Positions 18,186 through 26,349 of a stretch of 64,000 nucleotides of DNA are shown here, one piece after another (within the stretch, counting starts at the first letter, position 1; each line of letters opens with the position of its first letter). The notes under the pieces are model-generated. The model did no database searches. It had not been told where the DNA came from and saw only the letters and a program-made list of their open reading frames with translations. Position numbers and translations under genes: made by a program. This DNA comes from Crenothrix sp043729335 (GTDB lineage: Bacteria; Pseudomonadota; Gammaproteobacteria; Methylococcales; Methylomonadaceae). The stretch lies in contig NZ_JAYTLQ010000050.1 in NCBI RefSeq assembly GCF_043729335.1, positions 62,001-126,000 on the forward strand. Reading direction: 5' to 3'.

Positions 18186-19143
18186 TCTCAGCCAAGGCAT
18201 CCAGTAAATCGACCATATCGGCAGGTAATGTTTGTTCCCATTCCAGATATTCATCGGTAACTGGGTGTTTTAAACCCAATTTCGCAGCGTGCAAGGCCTG
18301 ACGTTTAAAGCTGCGTAAGGTATTGGCCAAACGTTCGGTGCAATTGGGCGGCATTTGAAAGCGTCCGCTGTACACCTGATCTCCTAGCAAAGGGAAGCGA
18401 ACATGCGCCATATGCACCCTAATTTGATGGGTACGGCCTGTTTCCAGCTTGACCCTAATGAGCGTATGGCGCAAAAATCGCTGCGTCACACGGTAGTGTG
18501 TAACGGCTTCTTTGCCGGACATTCTGACCATATAGCGTTTACGATCGCTAGGATCTCTGCCAATCGGCTCATCGACAGTACCCCCGGCCGTCATCCGCCC
18601 CCGGCAAATGGCAATGTATTCGCGGACAATGCTTCGCTCTTGTAATTGCTGGGTCAGGCTGTTGTGCGCCTGTAAGGTTTTAGCGACCATTAATAAACCG
18701 CTGGTGTCTTTGTCAATACGATGCACAATACCCGCTCGGGGCAGACTGTCTAAGCCGGGCACGTAATTTAACAAGGCGTTGAGCAACGTGCCGTGCCAAT
18801 TGCCCACGGCAGGATGTACCACTAGGCCAGCAGGTTTATTGACAATCAGGATGCTGTCATCTTCGAAAACAATATCCAGTGGAATATTTTCAGCTTCGGC
18901 AGTAATCACCACTTCGGCTTCTGCATCCAGCGTGATGAGTTCGCCACCATCCAGCTTGGCTTTAGGGCTGATGCTGATTTCATCGTTAATCTGCACGCGC
19001 CCTGACTTAATCCAGGTTTGCAATTTACTACGCGAATAATCGGAAAACAGTTCTGCAAGCGCTTGATCTAAACGCATTCCCGCCAATTCGTAAGGTACTT
19101 CTTCGGTTAGTCTTGTCATAACAAGTTCTTCTGATAAACCCAT
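18172..19143 (-). CDS. rluD: 23S rRNA pseudouridine(1911/1915/1917) synthase RluD
   Basis: This pseudouridine synthase modifies helix 69 of 23S rRNA. The 323 residues contain an N-terminal S4 domain (MRLDQALAELFSDYSRSKLQ) and the RluA-family catalytic motif GIVHRIDKDTSGLLM with the active Asp, then GRTHQIRVHMAH. The start at 19143 gives MGLSEELVMTRL; an internal ATG at 19119 (MTRLTEEV) aligns better with the usual N-terminus. The gene order rluD-pgeF with bamD divergent is conserved in many Gammaproteobacteria. Confidence 0.95.
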   Translation of the reverse strand: MGLSEELVMTRLTEEVPYELAGMRLDQALAELFSDYSRSKLQTWIKSGRVQINDEISISPKAKLDGGELITLDAEAEVVITAEAENIPLDIVFEDDSILIVNKPAGLVVHPAVGNWHGTLLNALLNYVPGLDSLPRAGIVHRIDKDTSGLLMVAKTLQAHNSLTQQLQERSIVREYIAICRGRMTAGGTVDEPIGRDPSDRKRYMVRMSGKEAVTHYRVTQRFLRHTLIRVKLETGRTHQIRVHMAHVRFPLLGDQVYSGRFQMPPNCTERLANTLRSFKRQALHAAKLGLKHPVTDEYLEWEQTLPADMVDLLDALAENDNQ

Positions 19144-19211
19144 TGTTAAGTTATACTCGCAGGCAAGTTTGGCGCATTTTTATGCCATAACCACCTAGCG
19201 AAAAACCTCTA

Positions 19212-20114
19212 ATGTTACAACGTGTCGTCCGTACTATGCGATTAATTTTGATTAAATCTTTATTTATTTTTACAGCAAGCTTTATTTTGGTGGGCTGTCA
19301 GACGCTCAAAAATATTTTGCCGGGTGATTCTGAATCGACAAAAAATGAATGTTCTCAATGGAAAGATGCTGATTCTAAGGAAGACGATTGTGTCGATTGG
19401 GATGCCGCCAAATTTGGTAGCATGGCCAAAAAAGCGCTGGATAACAACAACTATGATAAAGCCATCAAAATTTATGAGGCCATGGAAGCCCGTTATCCGT
19501 TTGGGCCTGACTCAGCGCAAACTCAACTTAACATCGCTTACGCTTATTACAAAAATAGTGATCACGATGCCGCCATTAGCACGGCTGACCATTTTATTAA
19601 AACCAACCCGCGCAGCCCTTACGTGGATTATGCCTATTATTTGAAAGGCTTAGTGAATTACAAACGCGATATTGGTTTTATTGACCGTTATTTACCCACC
19701 GATGGTTCGCAACGTGATCCGAACAGCGCCACTGAAGCTTATAATATTTTTTCTGAATTACTGCGCCGTTTTCCCACTAGCAAATATGCAGCGGATGTTA
19801 AGCACCGCATGCTGGGTCTCAAAAATAAGCTGGCTATGCACGAAGTACATGTGGCGCGTTATTATATGAAACGTAAGGCCTATGTTGCAGCAGCCAACAG
19901 AGCGGTAGGCGTTGTTGAAAAATACCAGCGTACACCGGCGATTCCCTATGCCTTACAAATTATGCAAGAAGCCTATACCAAGCTTGATATGACCGACTTG
20001 GCCAAAGATGCGCAAAAACTTTATGAAGCAAACTTTGCTAATACGCCACCTGAAGACATTGAAAACCGGCCACCGGCTCAAAAAGTCTGGGATTTTATTG
20101 GTTTGGAACAATAG
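19212..20114 (+). CDS. bamD: Outer-membrane assembly lipoprotein BamD
   Basis: BamD is an essential lipoprotein of the beta-barrel assembly machine. The 300 residues begin with a lipoprotein signal (FIFTASFILVGCQ; lipobox Cys) and continue with tetratricopeptide-type helices typical of BamD, for example NNYDKAIKIYEAMEARYPFG, PRSPYVDYAYYLKGLV and RRFPTSKYAADVKHRM. An internal ATG at 19236 is an alternative start with a shorter signal. It is divergent from rluD. Confidence 0.95.
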   Translation: MLQRVVRTMRLILIKSLFIFTASFILVGCQTLKNILPGDSESTKNECSQWKDADSKEDDCVDWDAAKFGSMAKKALDNNNYDKAIKIYEAMEARYPFGPDSAQTQLNIAYAYYKNSDHDAAISTADHFIKTNPRSPYVDYAYYLKGLVNYKRDIGFIDRYLPTDGSQRDPNSATEAYNIFSELLRRFPTSKYAADVKHRMLGLKNKLAMHEVHVARYYMKRKAYVAAANRAVGVVEKYQRTPAIPYALQIMQEAYTKLDMTDLAKDAQKLYEANFANTPPEDIENRPPAQKVWDFIGLEQ

Positions 20115-20125
20115 GTTTTGGTTAC

Positions 20126-20232
20126 CAACTTAAGACGGGACAATTTAAAAAAGCCGTTTGTGGTGAGCTTGTCGAACCATGAACAACAAACCTTTCGACA
20201 AGGGCGAACGGATGCCCCGCCTTAAGTTGGAA
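20126..20232. repeat. Nested inverted repeat containing palindromic repeat copy 2
   Basis: The inner part (20154-20211) is the second copy of the element at 4382-4443: CCGTTTGTGGTGAGCTTGTC facing a right arm that ends GGGCGAACGG. It is flanked by an outer inverted repeat CCAACTTAAGACGGG (from about 20126) and CCCGCCTTAAGTTGG (to about 20230), with one mismatch. The result is a two-layer palindrome immediately after bamD. Confidence 0.7.
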
Positions 20233-20246
20233 GCCACATTTTTAAA

Positions 20247-20273
20247 GTAGGGACGAAAATTTTGCGTCCCTAC
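20247..20273 (-). terminator. Strong palindrome, likely terminator of the HopJ-family gene
   Basis: The 9-bp arms GTAGGGACG (20247-20255) and CGTCCCTAC (20265-20273) flank an A/T-rich loop. Read on the minus strand, the hairpin follows the gene ending at 20330 and is followed by TTTAAAAA. It may double as a terminator for bamD on the other strand. Confidence 0.55.
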
Positions 20274-20329
20274 CACTACGGGCATTTTGAGTTGCGGTTT
20301 TTACTGGCTGTATTTTACAAAACTAAAAC

Positions 20330-20671
20330 TTACTTATCCGTCAAAGCAGTACCGTTAAATTGTATGCCTTCCCAACCATACCGCATAAAATTACGGATAT
20401 TCTGATGTCCTGTTCCTTCAGGATCATTTAACACATCGTGCCGGTAATAATCGCCGAATAAACTCAATGTTTGTTGCTGATTCAATTGGTTTTTCATTGC
20501 AAACGCGAAGATTTTACAGGATCCTTCGTTAGTACCCGTAGTGTTAACCAAGTCACCATTGCTGAATTCTACGGGATGATAATCGTAGTTGTCGGCAATC
20601 ACAGCCATCGTTTCCTTGAAACTGACGGCTTCATTACGGTGTATTTTTTCAATAAATAAAGCGAGTGTCAT
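20330..20671 (-). CDS. HopJ family protein (PF08888-like)
   Basis: This small soluble protein of 113 residues matches the HopJ family (FNNGxxxN-type pattern seen here as VEFSNGDLVNTTGTNEGSCK; FGDYYRHDVLNDPEGTGHQNIRNFM). The name comes from a plant-pathogen effector, but most homologues, like this one, sit in housekeeping contexts of free-living bacteria without type III secretion. The function is unknown. It lies just downstream of the isochorismatase-fold gene on the same strand, 43 bases apart. Confidence 0.8.
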   Translation of the reverse strand: MTLALFIEKIHRNEAVSFKETMAVIADNYDYHPVEFSNGDLVNTTGTNEGSCKIFAFAMKNQLNQQQTLSLFGDYYRHDVLNDPEGTGHQNIRNFMRYGWEGIQFNGTALTDK

Positions 20672-20714
20672 AAGGTTTTATTAAAGTTTTTGATAAACTA
20701 TCGCGGCATTACGA

Positions 20715-21284
20715 TCATTGCCGAAGCAACGCCGAGACCCGCCTAAAATTAGGATGCGAAGAGTCTCTGATCCATTCAAACAGGACTGACTCGTAATTAA
20801 CAATACTGACGTCATGCTTTTGTAAACGCTGTACGGCATTAATACTATGCCGAGTTTTACGTGAGCAAATGGCATCTTCAACCACATAAACATCATAACC
20901 AATGTGGAACAATTCTAAGGCCGTCTGCAAAACGCTTAAATGCGCTTCCTGACCGACCAAAATAATTTGTCGGCGGCCACTGTGTCGCAAAGCCATATAA
21001 AAACCCTCAGCTGCAAAACACGAAAAACTGGTTTTACTAAAAATATGCCGCGTACCGATTAATCTTTTGCTAATCGATTTGTCGGTTTCGCCGAGTATAT
21101 TCGGGCATAATTCGGTCAGAAAAACAGGTATATCTAATATGCCTGCCGCTTCAACTAAGCTACCGATATTGGTAAGTACCGGTCTATGCTCAGCTTTTGG
21201 CATTACCGCAGATAACTTGGGCTGTTGATCGATAACGATTAACAGGCTATTTTCCGCAGATAAAAGATTAAGTTGAGTGTTCAT
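20715..21284 (-). CDS. Isochorismatase-fold hydrolase-like protein with the nucleophile Cys replaced by Ser
   Basis: This 189-residue protein has the cysteine-hydrolase (isochorismatase) fold: SLLIVIDQQPKL carries the catalytic Asp, IFSKTSFSCF the Lys, and VGQEAHLSVLQTALEL the nucleophile region. In catalytic relatives the last motif normally reads EAHVCVLQT; here the Cys position is Ser, encoded by AGC (complement of 20934-20936). The protein may be a non-hydrolytic relative, as isochorismatase itself lacks the Cys, or may have altered chemistry. Its substrate is unknown. The HopJ-family gene lies downstream. Confidence 0.8.
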   Translation of the reverse strand: MNTQLNLLSAENSLLIVIDQQPKLSAVMPKAEHRPVLTNIGSLVEAAGILDIPVFLTELCPNILGETDKSISKRLIGTRHIFSKTSFSCFAAEGFYMALRHSGRRQIILVGQEAHLSVLQTALELFHIGYDVYVVEDAICSRKTRHSINAVQRLQKHDVSIVNYESVLFEWIRDSSHPNFRRVSALLRQ

Positions 21285-21412
21285 GATTCAAGCATCCAGC
21301 CGTCAGTAAATACTGACACTAGGCTAGAGGAAACAAGCCCCTCAGACAATACGTAGTATTACCTATTGCCTCGCATGCACATTCATGTCACAACCACTAT
21401 TTAGGGCGCACT

Positions 21413-21898
21413 TTAAGCATGTTTCATGATGCGTTCTTTTTCGCGTTGCCAATCGCGGTCTTTTGAGGCGGTGCGTTTGTCGTGTAATTGCTTGCCTTTT
21501 GCCAAGCCCACTTCCAGTTTGGCGCGGCCACTTTTCCAATACATCGATAATGGCATTAGCGTGTAACCTTTGCGCTCAACCGCACCAATCAATTTATTAA
21601 GCTCATGACGGTTCAGTAATAATTTTTTCATGCGCACTGATTCGGGTTTAATATGGGTAGACGCTGACAGCATAGGGGAAATATGCGCCCCCGACAACCA
21701 CGCTTCGCCGCGTTTAATGACCACGTAACTTTCTTTCAGCTGGAGCCTGCCATCACGCAGGCTTTTGACTTCCCAGCCTTCCAGCACTAGGCCTGCTTCA
21801 AAACGTTCTTCGATAAAATATTCATGTTTTGCCTGACGGTTAACCGCTATCGTCGCGTTTTGTTGTTTAGTGTCTTTTTTGGACTTTTTATCAGCCAT
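21413..21898 (-). CDS. smpB: SsrA-binding protein SmpB
   Basis: SmpB binds tmRNA and helps rescue stalled ribosomes. The 161 residues include HEYFIEERFEAGLVLEGWEVKSLR, GEAWLSGAHISP, RKLLLNRHELNKL-type text (MKKLLLNRHELNKL) and the basic C-terminal tail ending KDRDWQREKERIMK. It is divergent from the NSS transporter and ratA-rnfH genes, as is common in Gammaproteobacteria. No tmRNA gene is seen nearby. Confidence 0.96.
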   Translation of the reverse strand: MADKKSKKDTKQQNATIAVNRQAKHEYFIEERFEAGLVLEGWEVKSLRDGRLQLKESYVVIKRGEAWLSGAHISPMLSASTHIKPESVRMKKLLLNRHELNKLIGAVERKGYTLMPLSMYWKSGRAKLEVGLAKGKQLHDKRTASKDRDWQREKERIMKHA

Positions 21899-21992
21899 AG
21901 TGTTTGTTTAATATTTTTAAACTGACGTAAAGGAATAATTTTGTTATTTTACTCGATAATACCAGTAAAGTTAGTTTTTAAATGGGCTCATA

Positions 21993-23354
21993 ATGGACAC
22001 AAAAAAATCAATACACGGTGAATGGTCTTCAGATTTTGGCTTTATTCTCGCTGCCACAGGTTCTGCCGTCGGCTTAGGTAATATCTGGAAATTCCCCTAC
22101 ATCGTCGGAGAAAATGGTGGCGGGGCATTTGTCATCGTGTATTTAGCCTGTGTGCTGCTCATTGGCATCCCGATTATGATGGCGGAAATTATGATGGGAC
22201 GGCGCAGTCGGCAAAACCCTATCGATACCATGGTTACCTTAACCGCCGAAGCTAATGCGGACAAACGTTGGCATTATGTAGGTTGGATGGGCGTTATTGC
22301 CGGTTTTTTGATACTGTCATATTACAGCGTGATTGCTGGCTGGGCATCGGCTTATGTCGTTAAAAACTTCACCGGCAGTTTTTCCGGCGCTAGTCCTACC
22401 GACATTAAAATAATTTTTAATAACTTTATCGCCAGCCCGATGCAATTGATATTCTGGCATACGCTATTTATGATTGCCACCATGTTGATAGTCGCACGCG
22501 GCATTACCGGTGGCCTGGAAAAATCGGTGCGGTTTTTAATACCGGCGTTATTTGTATTGCTGATTTTATTAGTGGGCTACGCTATGAGCACCAGCGGTTA
22601 TTTCCAGGGATTACGATTTTTGTTTAACCCTGATTTTAGCAAGCTGACCGGCAATTCGGTATTAGTGGCTATGGGACAAGCGTTTTTCACCCTCAGCATC
22701 GGTATGGGTGCGATTATGGTATACGGCGCTTATTTACCCAAAGACGTATCCATTGCTAAAACAACTTTTATTATTGCCGGTGCAGATACCTTGGTAGCAC
22801 TATTGGCAGGCATTATTATTTTCCCCATTGTCTTCACTTATCAATTACAAGCTGATTCAGGTCCGGGCCTTATATTTCAAGTGTTGCCGATCGCTTTTGG
22901 CAATATGACGGGCGGCTGGCTGTTTGGTACCTTGTTTTTTATTGCCCTGGTGTTTGCAGCGCTGACCTCGTCTATTTCGTTAATTGAACCGGCGGTAGCC
23001 TGGCTAATCGAACACAAAGGCTTGTCGCGCCAACAAGCCTGTATAAAATCCGGCTTAGCGGCTTGGGCGCTGGGTTTAATAACGGTATTTTCCTTTAATG
23101 TGTGGTCAGATTTTAAAATTTTTAATCAAACATTATTTGAATTAATTGATTACATCACCGCCAACCTGATGCTACCTACGGGTGGTTTATGTATAGCGGT
23201 ATTTACTGGCTGGATGATGCAGCGCCAGCACAGCGAAAAAGAGTTGGCTCTGCCGTCAGATACCCAGGGTTACCCACTATGGCGCGTTGTTGTACGCTAC
23301 GTGTCGCCCTGCGCGGTATTTTTGGTGTTCCTGCATGTTACTGGAGTGATTTAA
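21993..23354 (+). CDS. Sodium-dependent transporter of the NSS (SNF) family
   Basis: This 453-residue inner-membrane symporter has about 11-12 helices. The N-terminal family signature WSSDFGFILAATGSAVGLGNIWKFPYI (given here in part) carries the sodium-binding unwound helix 1 and the conserved GNIWKFPY. Helix 6 to 8 motifs include FFTLSIGMGAIMVYGAYL and FAALTSSISLIEP. NSS proteins import amino acids or related compounds; specificity is not predictable here. It ends 2 bases before ratA. Confidence 0.9.
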   Translation: MDTKKSIHGEWSSDFGFILAATGSAVGLGNIWKFPYIVGENGGGAFVIVYLACVLLIGIPIMMAEIMMGRRSRQNPIDTMVTLTAEANADKRWHYVGWMGVIAGFLILSYYSVIAGWASAYVVKNFTGSFSGASPTDIKIIFNNFIASPMQLIFWHTLFMIATMLIVARGITGGLEKSVRFLIPALFVLLILLVGYAMSTSGYFQGLRFLFNPDFSKLTGNSVLVAMGQAFFTLSIGMGAIMVYGAYLPKDVSIAKTTFIIAGADTLVALLAGIIIFPIVFTYQLQADSGPGLIFQVLPIAFGNMTGGWLFGTLFFIALVFAALTSSISLIEPAVAWLIEHKGLSRQQACIKSGLAAWALGLITVFSFNVWSDFKIFNQTLFELIDYITANLMLPTGGLCIAVFTGWMMQRQHSEKELALPSDTQGYPLWRVVVRYVSPCAVFLVFLHVTGVI

Positions 23355-23356
23355 TC

Positions 23357-23791
23357 ATGACAACTGTAGAAAAAAGTGCATTAGTTAAGTTTTCTGCACT
23401 GCAAATGTTTGAGTTGGTTAACGACATTGAGTCTTATCCAAAGTTTTTACCGTGGTGCAGCGCCAGCCGCATTATTAAACGCGGCGAAGATTTTATTGAA
23501 GCAGAGTTGCTGATTGCCAAGGGTGGTTTCAAAAAAGCTTTTTCCACCCGCAATAAAATAGATGATAACGGCAAGATAACGGTTTCTTTACTGGATGGGC
23601 CGTTTTCGTATCTGGAAGGTTCGTGGAATTTTTTGCCGTTACGTGAAAATGCCAGCAAAATTTCACTTAATCTGGAGTTTGAAATGGCGGGAAAGCTGGC
23701 CAATCTGGCGTTTGGCGCTGTGTTTAACCAAATCTGTAACACGATGGTAGGGGCCTTCACTCAACGCGCCAAAGATGTTTATGGCTATTGA
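23357..23791 (+). CDS. ratA: RatA / Coq10-like START-domain protein
   Basis: This 144-residue SRPBCC (START-like) protein has an ATG at 23357, just after the transporter stop (MTTVEKSALVKFSALQMFELVNDIESYPKFLPWC). A longer frame upstream reads into the transporter and is not a real extension. RatA was described as a 70S-association inhibitor; homologues resemble the ubiquinone-binding Coq10, and which role holds here is unknown. The conserved pair with rnfH downstream and smpB divergent supports the call. Confidence 0.92.
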   Translation: MTTVEKSALVKFSALQMFELVNDIESYPKFLPWCSASRIIKRGEDFIEAELLIAKGGFKKAFSTRNKIDDNGKITVSLLDGPFSYLEGSWNFLPLRENASKISLNLEFEMAGKLANLAFGAVFNQICNTMVGAFTQRAKDVYGY

Positions 23792-23806
23792 AGTCTGGGT
23801 AAATTA

Positions 23807-24076
23807 ATGATGACCATAGAAGTGGCGTACGCCACGCCCGACAAACAAGCACTTGTTAGCTTGCCTGTGCCTTTAGATACTACCGCTGAACAAGCGATAC
23901 ACGCATCGGGCTTACTGGCGCAATTTCCTGAAATTGATTTGGAGCAAACTAAAGTAGGCGTTTTTGGAGTGCTCTGCAATCTTGATCATAGTCTTAAGCA
24001 CGGTGATAGAGTTGAAATTTATCGCCCGCTTATGCTTGATCCTAAAGCGGCCAGGTTACAACGGGCCAAGAAATAA
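23807..24076 (+). CDS. rnfH: RnfH family ubiquitin-like protein
   Basis: This 89-residue beta-grasp protein (MMTIEVAYATPDKQALVSLPV...GVFGVLCNLDHSLKHGDRVEIYRPLMLDPKAARLQRA) matches RnfH/YfjF. It lies 15 bases after ratA and is surely co-transcribed. ATG 23807 and ATG 23810 are both possible starts. The function is unclear; the name comes from rnf-linked homologues in Rhodobacter. Confidence 0.9.
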   Translation: MMTIEVAYATPDKQALVSLPVPLDTTAEQAIHASGLLAQFPEIDLEQTKVGVFGVLCNLDHSLKHGDRVEIYRPLMLDPKAARLQRAKK

Positions 24077-24116
24077 CTACCGCCGATAGAATGCACGCTG
24101 AGTATCTGCGGACTGG

Positions 24117-25331
24117 CTATGTTGATAGACCTTCAGCTAACAGCTCAACCCAATGCACTACCGGCACATCCACTATTTGTTGCAAATGCAGTAAGCAACC
24201 TATATTTGCCGTAGCAATCATATCCGGCTGACCGTTTTGCAGGTGCTGTAATTTATTGGCGCGCAATTGCTCAGAAAGCTGGGGTTGTAAAATAGAATAA
24301 GTGCCCGCAGAACCGCAGCACAAATGGCCATCGATAACCGGCGTTAGCTCAAAACCCAGACGTCGTAATATTTCTTCCACAACACCGTTAAGGTGTTGTC
24401 CATGTTGCAAAGTACACGGGGATTGAAAGGCCAGTTTACGGGGCGTGACATTTAAAGCACTTAAATCTTCGCTGCGCAATACCTCGCTTAAATCACGGGC
24501 CAATGCCGAAAATTGCACGGCTTTTTCAGCGTAAAGTGCATCCTCGCGCAGTAAATGGGCATAGTCTTTTAGCATAACGCCGCAGCCGCTGGCGGTCATA
24601 ATAATCGCTTCTACACCGGATTCAATCTGCGGCCAGCATGTATCAATCATACGGCGCATAAAATTCAGGCTGCCGTTATGATCGCTCAGATGATAATTTA
24701 AAGCCCCGCAACACCCTGCATTAGGCTGACGAACAGCACTGATACCCACTTGATCCAGAACGACAGCAGCAAGGGCATCAATATGTGGCGCTAACCCACG
24801 TTGAACGCAGCCTTCCAATAATAATACCCGTTGTGGATGACGAATAGCTGGCCAGACAGGGCAGGGGCGTTGTATTGGAAGTTTGTTTTTTAATTTACTG
24901 GAAAACAGTGGTCGCAGTAAATAAGCCACCCGCAACAGTGGCTTTAATCGCTGGGGATAAGGTAAGGTCAACATCAGTAATTGCCGTAGCCTACGTTGAT
25001 GCCAAGGTCGTCCTACCTGTTGTTCAATAACATTACGGCCTATATCGGCCAAGCGCCCGTATTTAACACCCGAAGGGCAGGTGGTTTCACAGCTTTTACA
25101 GCTTAAGCAGCGGTCAAGATGAAATTGGGTTTTCTGGGTAACTGCCTCGCCTTCAAATAGCTGTTTTAGCAGATAAATACGTCCACGTGGGCCATCGCGT
25201 TCATCGCCTTGCAATTGATAGGTAGGACACACGGCATTACAAAATCCACAATGCACACAGCGGCGTAAAATGTCATCCGCTTCTTGTGCATCATTGGCAT
25301 TAATACGATTGCTGATGAGTGATGTTTGCAT
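24117..25331 (-). CDS. glcF: Glycolate oxidase iron-sulfur subunit GlcF
   Basis: This 404-residue protein has two N-terminal 4Fe-4S motifs (CVHCGFCNAVCPTYQ near residue 25 and CLSCKSCETTCPSGVKYG near residue 75). Two CCG-type domains follow (GCCGALNYHLS and HLCCGSAGTYS) that act as redox or quinone-side domains. It passes electrons from the FAD subunits GlcD/GlcE to the membrane quinone pool. It belongs to the glcDEF set, but a cation-efflux gene lies between it and glcE. Confidence 0.93.
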   Translation of the reverse strand: MQTSLISNRINANDAQEADDILRRCVHCGFCNAVCPTYQLQGDERDGPRGRIYLLKQLFEGEAVTQKTQFHLDRCLSCKSCETTCPSGVKYGRLADIGRNVIEQQVGRPWHQRRLRQLLMLTLPYPQRLKPLLRVAYLLRPLFSSKLKNKLPIQRPCPVWPAIRHPQRVLLLEGCVQRGLAPHIDALAAVVLDQVGISAVRQPNAGCCGALNYHLSDHNGSLNFMRRMIDTCWPQIESGVEAIIMTASGCGVMLKDYAHLLREDALYAEKAVQFSALARDLSEVLRSEDLSALNVTPRKLAFQSPCTLQHGQHLNGVVEEILRRLGFELTPVIDGHLCCGSAGTYSILQPQLSEQLRANKLQHLQNGQPDMIATANIGCLLHLQQIVDVPVVHWVELLAEGLST

Positions 25332-25369
25332 GGCGGCGATTTACCTTAGCGCTGCTAAACCTAAAGCTG

Positions 25370-26302
25370 TTAGACAGCTTCTACCGGCGCTTGCCGACAT
25401 AAATGAGAGACATCGCCAAGCTCAAACTGTATGGTCGTGTGGCCAATACCAAACCTGTGCTGCAATTCTGTGTTAATTTGTGATAACAGCGCATCATCAA
25501 TAACAGCATCGGGCTTGACCAGATGCACGGTTAAGGCAATTTCTGTGGTACTCATGCCCCAAATATGTAAATCGTGAACGGCGTTTACACCCGGAAGCCC
25601 TGCAAGGTAAGCTTCAACTTTGCCAGGATGAATACTTTCAGGTACCGCATCTAAAGCCAAATTAACTGACTCACGCAATAAGCCCCAGGTTCCAAAAATG
25701 ATAATGATGACAATAACTAAGCTCACTGCGGGATCAAGCCACAACCAGCCGGTAAAGCGCATGATTAAAGCAGCGACTACTACGCCAAATGAAATACCGG
25801 CATCCGCAGCCATGTGCAAATAAGCACCACGAATATTGATATCTTGCTTTTGCCCAGACATAAATAACCATGCCGTAAAACTGTTGATTACAATGCCAAC
25901 CGCTGCAACCCACATCACTGTTTCACTGGCCACTGCTTCGGGATGGTTAAAGCGAAAAATAGCCTCCCAGGCTATCCCACCTACCGCAACGAGTAAAACC
26001 AAGGCATTGAGTAAAGCCGCTAAAATAGAAGAGCGCCGTAGCCCGTAGGTTCGCCGTTGTGTGGGCAATCGGCGCGCTAAAACACTCGCCCCCCACGCCA
26101 GTAATAAACCCAGGACATCACTCAAATTATGGCCAGCATCTGCCAGTAACGCGAGAGAATGCGCTAAGCTGCCAAAAATAGCTTCCACGATAACAAAACC
26201 AAAATTAAGGACTATGCCTACCGCAAAAGCGAGATCAAAATTTGCAGGTGTATGGCAGTGTTGGTGTTCGTGGCCATGATCATGGGAATGATTGTGCTCC
26301 AT
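25370..26302 (-). CDS. Cation diffusion facilitator (CDF) family metal efflux protein
   Basis: This 310-residue protein begins with a His-rich tail (MEHNHSHDHGHEHQHCHTP) and has six membrane helices. The metal-site motifs are LLADAGHNLSDVLGLL in helix 2 and YLHMAADAGISFG in helix 5. A C-terminal cytoplasmic metal-binding domain follows (LPGVNAVHDLHIWGMSTTEIALTVHLV). It most resembles CzcD/ZitB zinc exporters. Gaps of only 47 and 38 bases to glcE and glcF suggest it is transcribed within the glycolate oxidase operon. Confidence 0.92.
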   Translation of the reverse strand: MEHNHSHDHGHEHQHCHTPANFDLAFAVGIVLNFGFVIVEAIFGSLAHSLALLADAGHNLSDVLGLLLAWGASVLARRLPTQRRTYGLRRSSILAALLNALVLLVAVGGIAWEAIFRFNHPEAVASETVMWVAAVGIVINSFTAWLFMSGQKQDINIRGAYLHMAADAGISFGVVVAALIMRFTGWLWLDPAVSLVIVIIIIFGTWGLLRESVNLALDAVPESIHPGKVEAYLAGLPGVNAVHDLHIWGMSTTEIALTVHLVKPDAVIDDALLSQINTELQHRFGIGHTTIQFELGDVSHLCRQAPVEAV

Positions 26303-26349
26303 AAAGCTACCTTATTTTTAACAAAAAAGACAAAATACCACACTAATTT

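Noticed and set aside
21285..21412. tmRNA gene beside smpB
   Set aside because: The gap is only 128 bases and lacks the tRNA-like ends and the tag sequence of tmRNA.
23189..23356. N-terminal extension of RatA into the transporter gene
   Set aside because: The added residues are the out-of-frame reading of the transporter's 3' end. The ATG at 23357 gives the standard RatA start.
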